Positions 44,178 to 55,000 of a DNA stretch of 64,000 nt are shown here, piece by piece; the first letter of the stretch is position 1; each line of letters opens with the position of its first letter. A program made the position numbers and the translations under genes. A model generated the notes under the pieces. It saw only the letters and a list, made by a program, of their open reading frames with translations, did no database searches and was not told the DNA's origin. The stretch is from Treponema brennaborense DSM 12168 (GTDB lineage: Bacteria > Spirochaetota > Spirochaetia > Treponematales > Treponemataceae), in NCBI RefSeq assembly GCF_000212415.1, contig NC_015500.1:1612001-1676000 (forward strand), in the 5' to 3' direction.

Positions 44178-46735
44178 ACGATTACACCTCTCTGCCGGTT
44201 TACGAGCAAAAACAGCGAATTCTCGATACGCTCGCCGTAAATCAGGTTATCGTCGTACAGAGCCCGACCGGTTCGGGCAAAACGACCCAAATTCCGGTCA
44301 TTCTGCACGAAGCAGGTTTTTCCGCGGCGGGAATGATCGCCGTAACCCAGCCGCGCCGCATCGCGGCGCTCAGCGTCAGTGAATTTATCGCGAAACAGCT
44401 GAAAACGACGTATCCGGGGCTGGTCGGCTACAAAATGCGTTTTGAAGACAAAACCGACGCAACCACCCGCATTAAAATCATGACCGACGGCATCCTGCTG
44501 CAGGAAATGAAACTCGACCCGTGGCTTTCAAAATATTCGGTCGTCATGGTGGACGAAGCGCACGAGCGCAGTCTGAACATCGACTTCGTTCTGGGACTGC
44601 TGAAACGGGTGCTCGCCGCACGGCAGGATTTTAAAGTCATCGTGTCTTCGGCAACGATGAACGCCGAAGCGTTTTCAACGTATTTCGACGGCTGCCCTAT
44701 CGTAACGATAGACACGGTAACGTATCCGGTTACCATAGTATACGATCCGCCGGCAATTCCGGCGAGCACGGCCTCCCCGTCGGCGGCTGAAGCGCTGCTC
44801 GCCAAAATGGAATCTACTATCGACCGCGTGCTCGACAATCACGATACGGGCGACATTCTGTGTTTTCTGCCCGGCGAAAAAATCATCAAGGACTGTATCC
44901 GGCGGCTGGCGGCCGCGCCGTTCGGACGGAAAATCCATCTGATTCCGCTGTACGGGCGGCTTGCGAAAGACGAACAGGAGCGCGTGTTTGAAACCGCGCC
45001 GTTCGGCAGAAAAAAAGTAATCGTGTCGACGAACATAGCCGAAACCAGCGTTACGATTCCCGGCATCACGACCGTCATAGACAGCGGACTGGCCAAACTG
45101 AATTATTACAATCCGCGCACGTATACGGCGAGTTTGAACGAAACCCCCGTTTCAAAAGCATCGTGCAATCAGCGCAAAGGCCGCGCCGGCCGCACGCAGA
45201 GCGGAACCTGTTACCGGCTGTATACCAGAAAAGATTTTGAAACGCGGCAAACCTATACGACCGAAGAGATTTACCGCACGGATCTGTCGGAAGTCGTACT
45301 GCGTATGGCGGAATTGGGTATAACGGACTTCGAGCAGTTCGATTTTATCGCACCGCCCGGACACGAAGGCATGGTCGGCGCGGTGGAAACGCTCGGTATG
45401 CTTAAAGCGCTTGAAAGCGACAACTCGCTGTCGGCGATCGGCAAACTGATGGTGCAGTTTCCGCTGGTGCCGCGCGTCAGCCGCATTATCGTCGAAGCCA
45501 TACTGCGCTATCCGGACGTACTTGAAGAAGCGCTCATAGCGGCGGCGTTCCTTTCGGCGCAATCGCCGTTCGTCCTTCCCCCCGGAGAAGAAACGGACGC
45601 ACGCAAAGCCCATCATACGTTCCGCGACATTCAAGGCGATTTCGTTTCATACGTCAAGTTGTTCAGAACGTACACGTCCATGAAAAACGCGTCGAAATTC
45701 TGCAAAAGCAATTATCTCGACGAACGGGTCATGGCCGAAATTCTGAACATCAAAATTCAGCTCGAACAGATCGTAACCGACATGGAAATCCCGGTAACCG
45801 GCGGCGGTTCTATGGACGATTATTTATGCTGCATTTCCGCCGGAATGATTCAATTCGTGTGCGTGCGCGAAGGCAAGGAAAACTACCGGAGCCTTACGGC
45901 CGAACACATCCAGATTCACCCCGGATCGAGCATGTTCCGCGCGGATCCGCTGTTCATCGTCGCAGGGGAAATCGTGCGCACGTCGCGGATGTTCGCGATG
46001 TCGGTGTCGCCGCTTACCCGAAATCTGCTTGCGCGCATCGATCCCGATCTGGAAACGCAGCTTTCCGCCGCCCGCGGCCGGAACAAGCGCGCGGCCGGTG
46101 AAAAACCTGCCGCACCGAAAAACGCTAAAAACGCCGCCGGACAGGGCGCGGGAAAATCCGCAAAAGACGGCAAACCCGCAGACTCGATTCGCATCGGCGG
46201 CACGGATTTCGCCGTTGAAAAAATAAAGGGAAAGAAAAACGTCATACTGCCGTTCGCGCAGCTTCAGAACGCACTGGCGAACGAACGCGACGAATCCCGC
46301 CTCGCCCAGACCGGCGGCCTTCGCGCGAAGATCAAAATAAACGGATACGAACTGTTGGCCGGAGAAAAAGCGGAGCTTGTGTTCAGACTGGCTAAAGCGC
46401 TCGATTTGACGCCGCTCGACGACAAAGACTGGAATCGGAAACTCAACGTGCAGCTCAGCCGCGAAGGAGACGCCGCGCAGCTTATCCGTGCGCTCGATTT
46501 GATTTTGAAAACGGCGACCGCCAAAACGAAAAGCAAAGAACTCGGCTTTATCTGCCTGTTTACGGACGGACACGGCTCGTACTGGTTCAAGGTTTCACGC
46601 GGCTTCGCGACCGCACTGAACGAAAGTCTGTCGAGCCTCGAAACGCTCATAGACGAAACCGCCGGAACGCTTGACGATACGCAGAAAACCAAACTGAACG
46701 CGATATACCGGAAACTGAACGATTTGTACGAATGA
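44174..46735 (+). CDS. hrpA: ATP-dependent RNA helicase, DEAH/HrpA type
   Basis: An 853-residue helicase. SPTGSGKTTQIP (Walker A), VDEAHERSLNID (DEAH), SSATMNAEAF (motif III), VSTNIAETSVTIPGI and QRKGRAGRTQSGTCYRLY (motif VI) are all present, followed by a helicase-associated domain. After about 640 comes a lysine/alanine-rich linker and a C-terminal domain of about 170 residues, not that of E. coli HrpA. It may bind RNA or ribosomes. It is coupled to the CapA-type lipoprotein gene, an odd partnership. Confidence 0.93.
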   Translation: MNDYTSLPVYEQKQRILDTLAVNQVIVVQSPTGSGKTTQIPVILHEAGFSAAGMIAVTQPRRIAALSVSEFIAKQLKTTYPGLVGYKMRFEDKTDATTRIKIMTDGILLQEMKLDPWLSKYSVVMVDEAHERSLNIDFVLGLLKRVLAARQDFKVIVSSATMNAEAFSTYFDGCPIVTIDTVTYPVTIVYDPPAIPASTASPSAAEALLAKMESTIDRVLDNHDTGDILCFLPGEKIIKDCIRRLAAAPFGRKIHLIPLYGRLAKDEQERVFETAPFGRKKVIVSTNIAETSVTIPGITTVIDSGLAKLNYYNPRTYTASLNETPVSKASCNQRKGRAGRTQSGTCYRLYTRKDFETRQTYTTEEIYRTDLSEVVLRMAELGITDFEQFDFIAPPGHEGMVGAVETLGMLKALESDNSLSAIGKLMVQFPLVPRVSRIIVEAILRYPDVLEEALIAAAFLSAQSPFVLPPGEETDARKAHHTFRDIQGDFVSYVKLFRTYTSMKNASKFCKSNYLDERVMAEILNIKIQLEQIVTDMEIPVTGGGSMDDYLCCISAGMIQFVCVREGKENYRSLTAEHIQIHPGSSMFRADPLFIVAGEIVRTSRMFAMSVSPLTRNLLARIDPDLETQLSAARGRNKRAAGEKPAAPKNAKNAAGQGAGKSAKDGKPADSIRIGGTDFAVEKIKGKKNVILPFAQLQNALANERDESRLAQTGGLRAKIKINGYELLAGEKAELVFRLAKALDLTPLDDKDWNRKLNVQLSREGDAAQLIRALDLILKTATAKTKSKELGFICLFTDGHGSYWFKVSRGFATALNESLSSLETLIDETAGTLDDTQKTKLNAIYRKLNDLYE

Positions 46736-46763
46736 TGAGGCTCGGAGCGCACAGAGGAACGAA

Positions 46764-46784
46764 CGGACGGCGTCTAGCCGTCCG
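46764..46784. other. Hairpin in the hrpA-trkA intergenic space
   Basis: CGGACGGC (46764-46771) pairs perfectly with GCCGTCCG (46777-46784), loop GTCTA, without a T-run on either side. The 46736-46919 gap between these convergent genes holds nothing else I can name. Confidence 0.5.
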
Positions 46785-46919
46785 CGGGAATCGGTCCCGC
46801 TGTGCCGCCGCTCGCGCTGCTGAATCGCGCGGCATACGCCCGCCCGACAGCAGCCGAAGCAGCCCGCACCGCACATCGTTCGCACCGCGCGGCGGCCGAT
46901 ATTGCACACCGGCGGACGA

Positions 46920-47648
46920 TTATTTTTTCTGCTTCTGCAAAGCGGGAAACAGATGTTTGAACATACCGGAAAACGGACGGACATCGTGCGGAATTTCGGC
47001 CTTAACGAACGCGTGAATGGAATCGGGCGACCCCGCTACCAGCATCACGTCGTCCGCGCTGAACACGTGATGGATATCCTGCAAAAAGGAAAAATCGCTG
47101 TCTCCGCTTTTCCGGATCGCCACGATGTTCAGCCCGAACTTGTTTCTGATATTGGAATCGACGACCGTTTTGCCGGCAAGCTCCTCGGTAACGCCGACTT
47201 CGGCAAGCACCAAATGCTCGGAAACGGCCATATATTGGAACATCGCGTTTGAAACGAGCAGCGGCGTCAGCGTCCGCGCCGCTTCGCGGTCGGGATAAAT
47301 GACGCGCGTCGCACCGACGATCGAAAGCACTTCTCCGTGCTCCGAAGTTTCCGCCTTGACGATGATATTCCGGATACCCATCTTTTTCAGGAAATTGCAG
47401 ACCATGATGGACGCTTCGATTCTGGAACCCAAATCGATGATCACCGCGTCTATATCCTGCGGAACGATGCGATTCAGCGCCGCCTCGTTGATAACGTCCA
47501 AAATATACGAATCGCGCGCGAGCTCTTTGTATTTATTGACCGTATCGGGATTTTTATCGATAATGATCACATCGGCGCCTATTTCCGAAAACTGTTCCAG
47601 CATTCGCAAGCCGAAAACGTCGAGTCCGATAATCGCAAACTGTTTCAT
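46920..47648 (-). CDS. trkA: TrkA/KtrA-type potassium-channel regulatory protein
   Basis: A 242-residue RCK protein gating the TrkH-type transporter just upstream. The N-terminal Rossmann RCK_N domain (about 1-135, FAIIGLDVFGLRML then VIIIDKNPDTVNKY) is followed by a RCK_C domain. The glycine-rich nucleotide loop normally reads GLGxFG; here the middle glycine is aspartate (GLDVFG), which could change ligand binding. A strong GAGGAG precedes the ATG at 47648. Confidence 0.92.
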   Translation of the reverse strand: MKQFAIIGLDVFGLRMLEQFSEIGADVIIIDKNPDTVNKYKELARDSYILDVINEAALNRIVPQDIDAVIIDLGSRIEASIMVCNFLKKMGIRNIIVKAETSEHGEVLSIVGATRVIYPDREAARTLTPLLVSNAMFQYMAVSEHLVLAEVGVTEELAGKTVVDSNIRNKFGLNIVAIRKSGDSDFSFLQDIHHVFSADDVMLVAGSPDSIHAFVKAEIPHDVRPFSGMFKHLFPALQKQKK

Positions 47649-47732
47649 ACTGTCTCCTCATACCATTGAACCGAAAGTCACCGGCGGTGCCGAACGGTTC
47701 GTATAATCGCTGAAAACTTCCGCCGCCGGAAA

Positions 47733-49070
47733 CTAACCGAGCATCACCTGTTCGTCGGGATACCTGATCAATCGTTCTTCCTTTTTACCCGGAATTTTCA
47801 GAATCATCGCGAACACGCCGGTTCTGCCGATGAACATCGTTGCAATAATGACTATTTTACCCAAATCGGACAGATGCGGCGTCAAACCTCTGGTCAGGCC
47901 CACCGTTCCGAAAGCCGAAAACGACTCGAACAAAACGTCGAACACCGACGCGGTACCTGCCAGCAACAGCCGCTCTTCCGTACACATCAGCAGGAAAACC
48001 GCGATGCACAAAAAGATGATACTTTTGCTGATGATGTTGAACGCTTTTTCAAGAATACCGGCGGAAATGCTTTTGCGGCCGAGCAGCATCGACGTCGAAT
48101 CGTCCCGTTCGTTCAGCGCGTAAGCCATGACGATCAAAAACGTCGTCGTTTTCACACCGCCGGCGATCGACCCCGGCGAACCGCCGATAAACATCAGCAG
48201 CAGCGTGACGAAGCCGGACACCGGCGAAAACTGCGCCTGCGCAACCGATTCAAATCCCGCAGTTCGGGTCGTTACCGACTGAAAAAACGCCGACAGGATT
48301 TTGCCACCCGCACCGTACTGCGCGAATCCCTGATTCCATTCGAGAATCAAAAACAGGACCGTACCGCCGACTATCAGAAACGCGGTCATGCCGAGCGCAA
48401 GTTTTGCGTGATACGAAACGCGCTCCCTGCCGAAAGTTTTGACGAAACGGAAAACGTCTTTCATCACGATAAAACCGATTCCGCCCAGAAAAATGAGTAC
48501 GGCGATCGGAACCAGAACGGCCGGATTATCCGCGAAACCGGCAAGAGAATCGTTGAACGTGGAAAATCCTGCGTTGCAGAACGAGGAAACGGCGTGAAAC
48601 ACCGCCGTAAACGCGGGGTTCGGCACGCCGGCGGCGGAAAACGCGCCGTATAAGCAAACGGCTCCGGCAAGTTCTATGCCGAGCGTTATGGACACGATGT
48701 TCCGCACTATTTTTTTATGATCCGATTCCACTTCATCGATAAAAAAACTGCGGATCATTTTTCGGTTCATGAACGACACGCGGCGACGGCTGCCGATTCC
48801 GATATATAACGAAAAAAACGTGATGATTCCCAATCCGCCGAATTGGATCAGAAACAAAATGACCACTTTTCCGAAAACGGTAAACGTGCTCATCGGCACC
48901 GTACACAAACCGGTCACGCATACCGCCGAAACTGAAGTAAAAAGCGCATCCGGCACTGACAGCGGCTGCGTAACGGAGAACGGCAGCAGCAGCAGTACGG
49001 TTCCCGTTCCCGCGAGCAAGCCGAAATAGGAAAACAACAAGATTTTATCAAACGACCATTTTATACGCAT
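47733..49070 (-). CDS. trkH: TrkH/KtrB-type potassium transporter
   Basis: A 445-residue membrane protein with the four-repeat (M1-P-M2) layout of Trk/Ktr/HKT transporters. Pore-loop sequences are recognisable as FTSVSAVCVTGLC, FHAVSSFCNAGFSTF, FQSVTTRTAGFESV and FESFSAFGTVGLTRGL, each with the filter glycine. It would import potassium, gated by TrkA 85 bases downstream. A TATACT box about 17 bases before the ATG suggests a short leader. Confidence 0.95.
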   Translation of the reverse strand: MRIKWSFDKILLFSYFGLLAGTGTVLLLLPFSVTQPLSVPDALFTSVSAVCVTGLCTVPMSTFTVFGKVVILFLIQFGGLGIITFFSLYIGIGSRRRVSFMNRKMIRSFFIDEVESDHKKIVRNIVSITLGIELAGAVCLYGAFSAAGVPNPAFTAVFHAVSSFCNAGFSTFNDSLAGFADNPAVLVPIAVLIFLGGIGFIVMKDVFRFVKTFGRERVSYHAKLALGMTAFLIVGGTVLFLILEWNQGFAQYGAGGKILSAFFQSVTTRTAGFESVAQAQFSPVSGFVTLLLMFIGGSPGSIAGGVKTTTFLIVMAYALNERDDSTSMLLGRKSISAGILEKAFNIISKSIIFLCIAVFLLMCTEERLLLAGTASVFDVLFESFSAFGTVGLTRGLTPHLSDLGKIVIIATMFIGRTGVFAMILKIPGKKEERLIRYPDEQVMLG

Positions 49071-49108
49071 AGTATCCGTCTCGTTTCAGTATAGTTTTTT
49101 TCCGCGCT

Positions 49109-50362
49109 TTATGCCAGCAATTCCGAAAGAAATGCGTTCAAAAACAGAATGCCGTCGGCCGAAAGCGCGTACCGGATTTCGCCGCAGTCGGAATATTTTA
49201 CGGCGAGTCCTTTTTGGCGCCATTTTTCAAAAACGGCGGTATCCAATTTTTTGCCGAAGCGTTCTTCATATTCACCGGCTGCAATTCCTTCACGCAGCCG
49301 CAGTCCGAGCATACAGAACTCGAACGCCAGCGTGTCGGCGTCGAGCAGCTCCCGTTCCAGCGGAAAATCGGCGCCTTCGGCAAAACCGCGCGGATCCGGC
49401 GCCGTTTCCGTCCAAAAATCGGTGTAGACGGCGATATCGGCCGTATTCGCATACCGCAGCGCGGATTTTACGCGCGCAGCCGGTTCCCGCGCCGCAGCCG
49501 TAATCGCAACCGCGGCGGCTGCTTCGGTATCGTACAGCGTCCCGACCGCACCGGCGCCGGCGCCGGCATACGAGCGCTGCCGCCAATACGCCGTATTGTG
49601 GCGGCTCCGGCAGCCGGGTTTGGCAAAATTGGATACCTCGTACTGTGCGTATCCGGCCCTTTCCAGCAGCGCACGACCGGCGAGCCACTGAGAATCGGTC
49701 GTTTCTTCCGTATACGCAAGCCGGCCGCGCTCAATTTGCCGGTACAGCGGCGTCGATTCTTCAACCGTAAGCGCGTACAGCGAAACGTGTTCGGGATTAT
49801 AGGTAAGCACCTCTTTCAGGCCGGACACGAAAGCCGTGTCGCCGAGTTCGGGCAGTCCCGCGATCATGTCCGCGGAAAACCGGACGCCGCTGCGGGAAAG
49901 CAGCGAAAGCGCACCGAGCGCCCGTTCCCGACTGCAGCGGCGGCGGACACACCGAAGCGCGCCGTCGTCGAGCGCCTGCACGCCGACGGATATGCGATTG
50001 ACGCCGCAGCGCAGCGCCGTTTCAAGAAACGGTTCGCAGAGACTTTCGGGATTGACTTCAAGAGTAATTTCCGGCGCGCAGGCAGCGCCCGGTTTCACAC
50101 CCGACGGATACAGCGAATCGAGACGGAACATAATGCGTTCCAGCTGCGCCGGAGACAGCAGACTCGGCGTACCGCCGCCGATATATACGGTTTCAGGCGC
50201 GGCCAGATTTTCGGCCTCCGCGTGAAACGCGATTTCCGCACACAGCGCGTCGACGTACCGGTCGGGAACGTGTTCCGCCGGTACGGAAAAAAAATCGCAG
50301 TACGCGCACTTCGCCTTGCAGAACGGAATATGGAGATACAGCGAACGGGCGGCCGTTTTCAC
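49109..50362 (-). CDS. hemW: HemW-like radical-SAM protein (coproporphyrinogen III oxidase-like)
   Basis: A 417-residue radical-SAM protein. SLYLHIPFCKAKCAYCDFFS holds the CxxxCxxC cluster near residue 15. VYIGGGTPSLLSPAQLERI, VNRISVGVQALDDGAL and ADMIAGLPELGD follow in the family order, and a C-terminal HemW-type domain is present. HemW members act as haem chaperones rather than oxidases. The start at 50362 is GTG. It lies just downstream of lepB (4-base gap). Confidence 0.93.
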   Translation of the reverse strand: MKTAARSLYLHIPFCKAKCAYCDFFSVPAEHVPDRYVDALCAEIAFHAEAENLAAPETVYIGGGTPSLLSPAQLERIMFRLDSLYPSGVKPGAACAPEITLEVNPESLCEPFLETALRCGVNRISVGVQALDDGALRCVRRRCSRERALGALSLLSRSGVRFSADMIAGLPELGDTAFVSGLKEVLTYNPEHVSLYALTVEESTPLYRQIERGRLAYTEETTDSQWLAGRALLERAGYAQYEVSNFAKPGCRSRHNTAYWRQRSYAGAGAGAVGTLYDTEAAAAVAITAAAREPAARVKSALRYANTADIAVYTDFWTETAPDPRGFAEGADFPLERELLDADTLAFEFCMLGLRLREGIAAGEYEERFGKKLDTAVFEKWRQKGLAVKYSDCGEIRYALSADGILFLNAFLSELLA

Positions 50363-50366
50363 CGTT

Positions 50367-51062
50367 TTACCGCAGGCCGAACTGATTCAGCGGAAAGTAT
50401 TGCAAAACCGCACGGCCGGCGATGTCCGATTTCGGAACGACACCCCACACGCGGGAATCGATACCGGAAATCCGGTTATCGCACAGCAGAAAATATTCGC
50501 CGTCTTTCAGCGTCGTTTCGGCGAATTCGCCGGCGACGCCGAGCGACGGATCCCACGCGGCCGGCAGGCCTTGAACCTGAATATCGTACGCGGTAGGTGA
50601 AAGTTCAAATTCAGTCAGGAAATGGGAAGATCCCGCCGGTTTTACGTACAAAACGTATTCCTTCATGTACAGCGTATCGCCCGGCATACCGACGACGCGC
50701 CGGAGGCTTTCCGTTTCCGACACTTTTCTGCTCGAAGAAAACGGCGCCAACTGTTGGAATGTTGCAAACGAAACGAATTTGTCTATTATGGAAAGAAACG
50801 TGTTCGTCCGCTTCGGCGCACGTGCGGAAACCAATACGGTGTCGCCGCGTTCCACCGAAGCGAGCGGCGTAACGAGCAGCAGGCTGTTCCGATCCGTTCC
50901 CGGATTCATTGAATCGGATTGAACGGCGACCGGAAACAGCAAAAAACGGAAAATACCCGTTACTGCCGCGAACAGCAGCAATACGAAGGCGACTATGATA
51001 AATACATTGCGCCGCAATGCGCGGCGATGTTTATATGAAAATTCGTATACGGAGCGAGCCAT
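50367..51062 (-). CDS. lepB: Signal peptidase I LepB
   Basis: A 231-residue membrane protease that removes signal peptides. After an N-terminal helix (about 18-40) come VAVQSDSMNPGTDRNSLL (catalytic serine in SDSMNPG), RRVVGMPGDTLYMKEYVLYVK (catalytic lysine region) and the late GEYFLLCDNRISGIDSRVWGVV motif. Length fits. A palindrome lies eight bases before the ATG at 51062. It is followed four bases later by hemW. Confidence 0.93.
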   Translation of the reverse strand: MARSVYEFSYKHRRALRRNVFIIVAFVLLLFAAVTGIFRFLLFPVAVQSDSMNPGTDRNSLLLVTPLASVERGDTVLVSARAPKRTNTFLSIIDKFVSFATFQQLAPFSSSRKVSETESLRRVVGMPGDTLYMKEYVLYVKPAGSSHFLTEFELSPTAYDIQVQGLPAAWDPSLGVAGEFAETTLKDGEYFLLCDNRISGIDSRVWGVVPKSDIAGRAVLQYFPLNQFGLR

Positions 51063-51069
51063 GCGTAAA

Positions 51070-51082
51070 GGATATCATATCC
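51070..51082. other. Palindrome GGATATCATATCC upstream of lepB
   Basis: Six-base arms with a one-base centre, directly before the lepB start and containing a TATGAT that could be its -10. Might be an operator or chance. Confidence 0.35.
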
Positions 51083-51118
51083 GCCGGTTCGTTACAAGGT
51101 GCACTCAGCGAGATGCAA

Positions 51119-51880
51119 TCAGCGAGAAAGCCACCCGCCATCGACTGCCAGCGTAAATCCGTGAACGTAAGAGGCGGCTTCGGAAGCCAGAAAAACCACC
51201 GCGCCTTTCATGTCGTCGGGAGTGCCCCATCTGCCGGCCGGAATACGGTCGAGGATAGCCTCGCTGCGCTCCGAATCGCCGCGCAGCGCCTGCGTATTAT
51301 TCGTCGCCATATAACCGGGCGCGATGGCGTTTACGTTGATTCCGTATTTCGCCCATTCGTTTGCCAACGCTTTCGTTATTCCCATTACGGCGCTTTTGCT
51401 CGCCGTGTACGCGGGCACACGGATACCGCCCTGATAGGAAAGCATCGACGCGACGTTGACGATTTTACCGCCGGAATGCTGCTTCAGGAACTGCCGGGCC
51501 GCCGCCTGCGCCAGAAAATACGGTACTTTCTGGTTTACCGCAATCACGGCGTCCCAATCGGCTTCGGTAACGTCGACGGCGTCCGCACGCAGAATGATCC
51601 CTGCGTTGTTCACCAGAATATCTATCCGCCCGAACGAGGCGAGCGCTTCGTCGATGATTCGGCCGACCGGCTCCGTCGAACTCAGATCGGCCTTTACGGC
51701 GGCGAACGTTCCGCCGGCATTGCGGATCAAAGCGGCCGTTTCGTCGCAGCCGCGCCGCGCAACGCCGACGACCTTCGCTCCAGCTTCCGCCAGCGCGACG
51801 CACATTCCCTGCCCCAACCCCGTGTTCGCACCGGTTACGACCGCAACTTTTCCGTCCAATCTGAATAAATCCGTAATCAT
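51119..51880 (-). CDS. kduD: 2-deoxy-D-gluconate 3-dehydrogenase KduD (SDR family)
   Basis: A 253-residue short-chain dehydrogenase, the same length as known KduD. The NAD motif is VVTGANTGLGQGM, then LVNNAGI, the catalytic S (VASMLSYQ) and YTASK (Y and K). The C-terminal APGYMATNNTQALRGD, RIPAGRWGTPDD and YVHGFTLAVDGGW agree closely with KduD, an enzyme of pectin/uronate breakdown. AGGAG lies six bases before the ATG at 51880. No kduI or other uronate genes are near. Confidence 0.88.
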   Translation of the reverse strand: MITDLFRLDGKVAVVTGANTGLGQGMCVALAEAGAKVVGVARRGCDETAALIRNAGGTFAAVKADLSSTEPVGRIIDEALASFGRIDILVNNAGIILRADAVDVTEADWDAVIAVNQKVPYFLAQAAARQFLKQHSGGKIVNVASMLSYQGGIRVPAYTASKSAVMGITKALANEWAKYGINVNAIAPGYMATNNTQALRGDSERSEAILDRIPAGRWGTPDDMKGAVVFLASEAASYVHGFTLAVDGGWLSR

Positions 51881-52065
51881 CCTGCGCTCCTGAATAACAA
51901 AATTGAAACTGCATTTCATTTTTTCTTATTATCACAATTTAGACAGAATAGATTTTTTTGTCAATCACTTGCATAACAAAAAAAACTAGTATACTATAAA
52001 CCGTAATATTATGATTCACAATGCTATAATTTATATTTTAAAATGCAAGCTATAAGGCGGATTAT

Positions 52066-55000
52066 ATGAAAAGATTTTTGTATCTGATATCTCTTTTATT
52101 TCTCTGCGTCTCATGCGAAAATCAATTATTGCCAATCCCGAACGTACAGAACGGGCAGAATCAGTCGCAGACCGGAAACGAAGCCACCGCGTGGGCAGCT
52201 CCGCAGGAATTGAGCGCTACGCACGGTCAAAAACAGGAAATAACGCTTTCCTGGCACGCGGTAAAAAAAGCGGTTCGCTATTACGTGTACCGCGCCGCCA
52301 CGCCTTACGATACGTTCAAACAAATCGGTGAAACGTCCGACGCCAAAACGACGTACACGCTGAAGGTTCCTGCGGGAACCGACGCGTACTATAAAGTAAC
52401 GGCGGTTGACGCGGCGGGAAAAGAATCGCCGTTTAGCCTCGCAGTTCGGGGTACCAGTTTGGCACAGCCGGTTATAAGCGATATACAAGGTTCATCCGGC
52501 GCGGAAGACAGCGCCATAACCGTATATTGGTATATGGGTAACGTCGACGCGTATCAGAGTCGGGTACGGTATACCGTTATATGTTCCGACGCGCGCAACA
52601 CGGAAATCGCGCGGATTCCGGTAGACGGCTCCGTAACCGCAACGACGCAGGCGTCGTTTACCGGTTTAACGCCGAACACGTCGTACGCGTATAGGGTTGA
52701 AGCATACCTGGTCACCGCTCAGGATAAAATCGAAACGAGTGAAGCCGTAGACGCGGCGACTGCGCGGCGTTTGCGGCCCAATCCGCCGGAATCACTGAGC
52801 GCCGCCGAAGGAACGGCAAAAGACAACGTCAAACTGACGTTCACACTGCCCGACTTCGTCGACGTGGCCGTTTCAAGCGGCGTATACGAACAGCACGCGC
52901 TCTATTTCAAAATATACCGCCGCGCCAAAGCTGCCGACGGACAGCAGCCGGCCGCGTACACACCGATCTGTGCGTATTTCGGAAAAGACGCGGATGCAAC
53001 CGGTAAAGTCAACTTCGGCTCATCAACATATGAACCCGGCGCGACGGTCACGTACACGGATACCGCCGAGCTGACGCGCGGCGTGCGCTACGAATATAAA
53101 GTGCAGGCGTTTGCCGACGATACGACGCGGGAAATCACCTCCGATCTGTCGTCCGCGGAAACGTCGGGCTGGATGCTGTCAGCCGCTTCGTTTAAAACGG
53201 ATTCGTTCAGGCAAACGGTCGGAACGAACAGTGAGGGAAATCCCGCGTACGTTGCGGCGGAAGTCGGATTCAAGTTCAGCTGGGATGCGCTCGGCAAAGA
53301 TTCCGATTATCAGTTTATTATTGAAGAAATAAAATACAAGTTGGAAGGCGACAACGGCGGAGCCGCGGATACGGAGGGAACGGTACAACCCGCGGCAGTT
53401 CATAAAAGTGTTGCCGACGTAAACGAATACAGACGGTCGTTCGATCTTGCCGGAAACGGTGCAGCCGCCGTCCGCGGATATTACAAATACAAATTGTATA
53501 TCGTTCCCGCAGGTGTAACGGATACGGCTCAGGCGGTTGATTCGGTTGCCGCAGTCGGTCAGATATTGGTTACCGACGATACGGCGAAACCAAAAATCAA
53601 CGTTTTTTCCGTAACGTCAGGGTATAAAGATAAATTCGAAATCTCATGGGAATACGACGCGTCCTTAAAATACGAACTGCGCTATCGGAATGAAAACGCC
53701 CCCGAAGCGGCGGAAACCGTCATTACCGAAGACGAACTGGCCTCCGCCATTCCCGAAACGGTCAAAACCGGTGATACGGTAACGTACACTGATCCGGCTG
53801 CGAGCGGAGATAAACGGACGTACACGCTGTACGCTAAAAGCAGCGTTACGGAAAACACGGATCCGATAACGGCGGAAACGCTGCGGACGCCGGCACCGCT
53901 GCCGGCAGGATATGCCTACGATTCGGTTACCGTAAAATGGCCTAAGATTGCGGCCGAAAAATTCAGTCTCTCCTGCGCCTACGCGGACAACCCTTACAAC
54001 AAAGATTTGAACGCACTGAAAGCCGAACTGGAAGCCGCTAATTTAAATGCCGATGACGGCTATTATTCTTATACGTTTTCCAAACCGGACGGATACGACG
54101 ATGCCCGCGTTTCGGGCCGCCCGATCACCGTATCGGTTTCCGCGGTAAGCAGCGTTGTCAAAAAAACGATCACACTCCAGCCGGATGAAACGTACACCGA
54201 GTCTCAAACCGTTGTAACGTCCGACACCACGACCGCACAGCTCTCGTCAGCTACGATGGGACCGGCGCTCGTCAGTCCCAAAGCGACGCAGTCGGTAGGT
54301 ACCGACGCGATAACCGTTACCTGGAAAAAGGTATCGGGCGCCGCCGCGTACGCAGTCGTCAGAACGTACTATGAAACGCCTGAAAACGGAATTGCCGGAA
54401 CACCCAAAAGTGTGCAGACATATACGGTAACCGGCACGGACAGTACTCCGACAGTTTCACTCAGCGGCGGTCTTGATGAAAATATCACGGCGGCGGTAAC
54501 CGTAAAGCAAAACGCAGACGGTTCGTACACGCTGAATGACACCGCGATACAGACCGTAACCGATCAAAACAGCGGCTGGCAGACGGCGCAGTCACGCCTT
54601 CCGTGGGGAAGCCCGTACGATTATGCGATTATTCCGCTAGTATCAGCGGACGACATGAGCAGCCTTGAATACGACTCCGCCGAGCCGGAGCGTATCGTTG
54701 TGGGCGGCGTTACGCTTACGCACGCTTCGGATCCGTCGGTACGGGTACGCGGTTCCACGCTCGGCTACGGCTGGAACGTACAGGCTTCAAAGGGCTGGCA
54801 GACGGCGGCGCTGAGCGGAGAAGCGACGTCCGCGGAAAATACCTCCGTCCTCGTCACCTGGACAAACCCGACGCTCTCCGCAGGAATTTCACCCATCTAC
54901 CGAATCTACCGGCGTATTGAAAAAACCGATACGTGGGAGACGATTTCCGATAATTGCAAAGTCATGTCTTATGAAGACACCACTGCTGTTCCCGGAATTG

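Noticed and set aside
49214-50596. 460-codon plus-strand frame opposite hemW/lepB
   Set aside because: R-rich antisense frame, crosses two well-supported genes.
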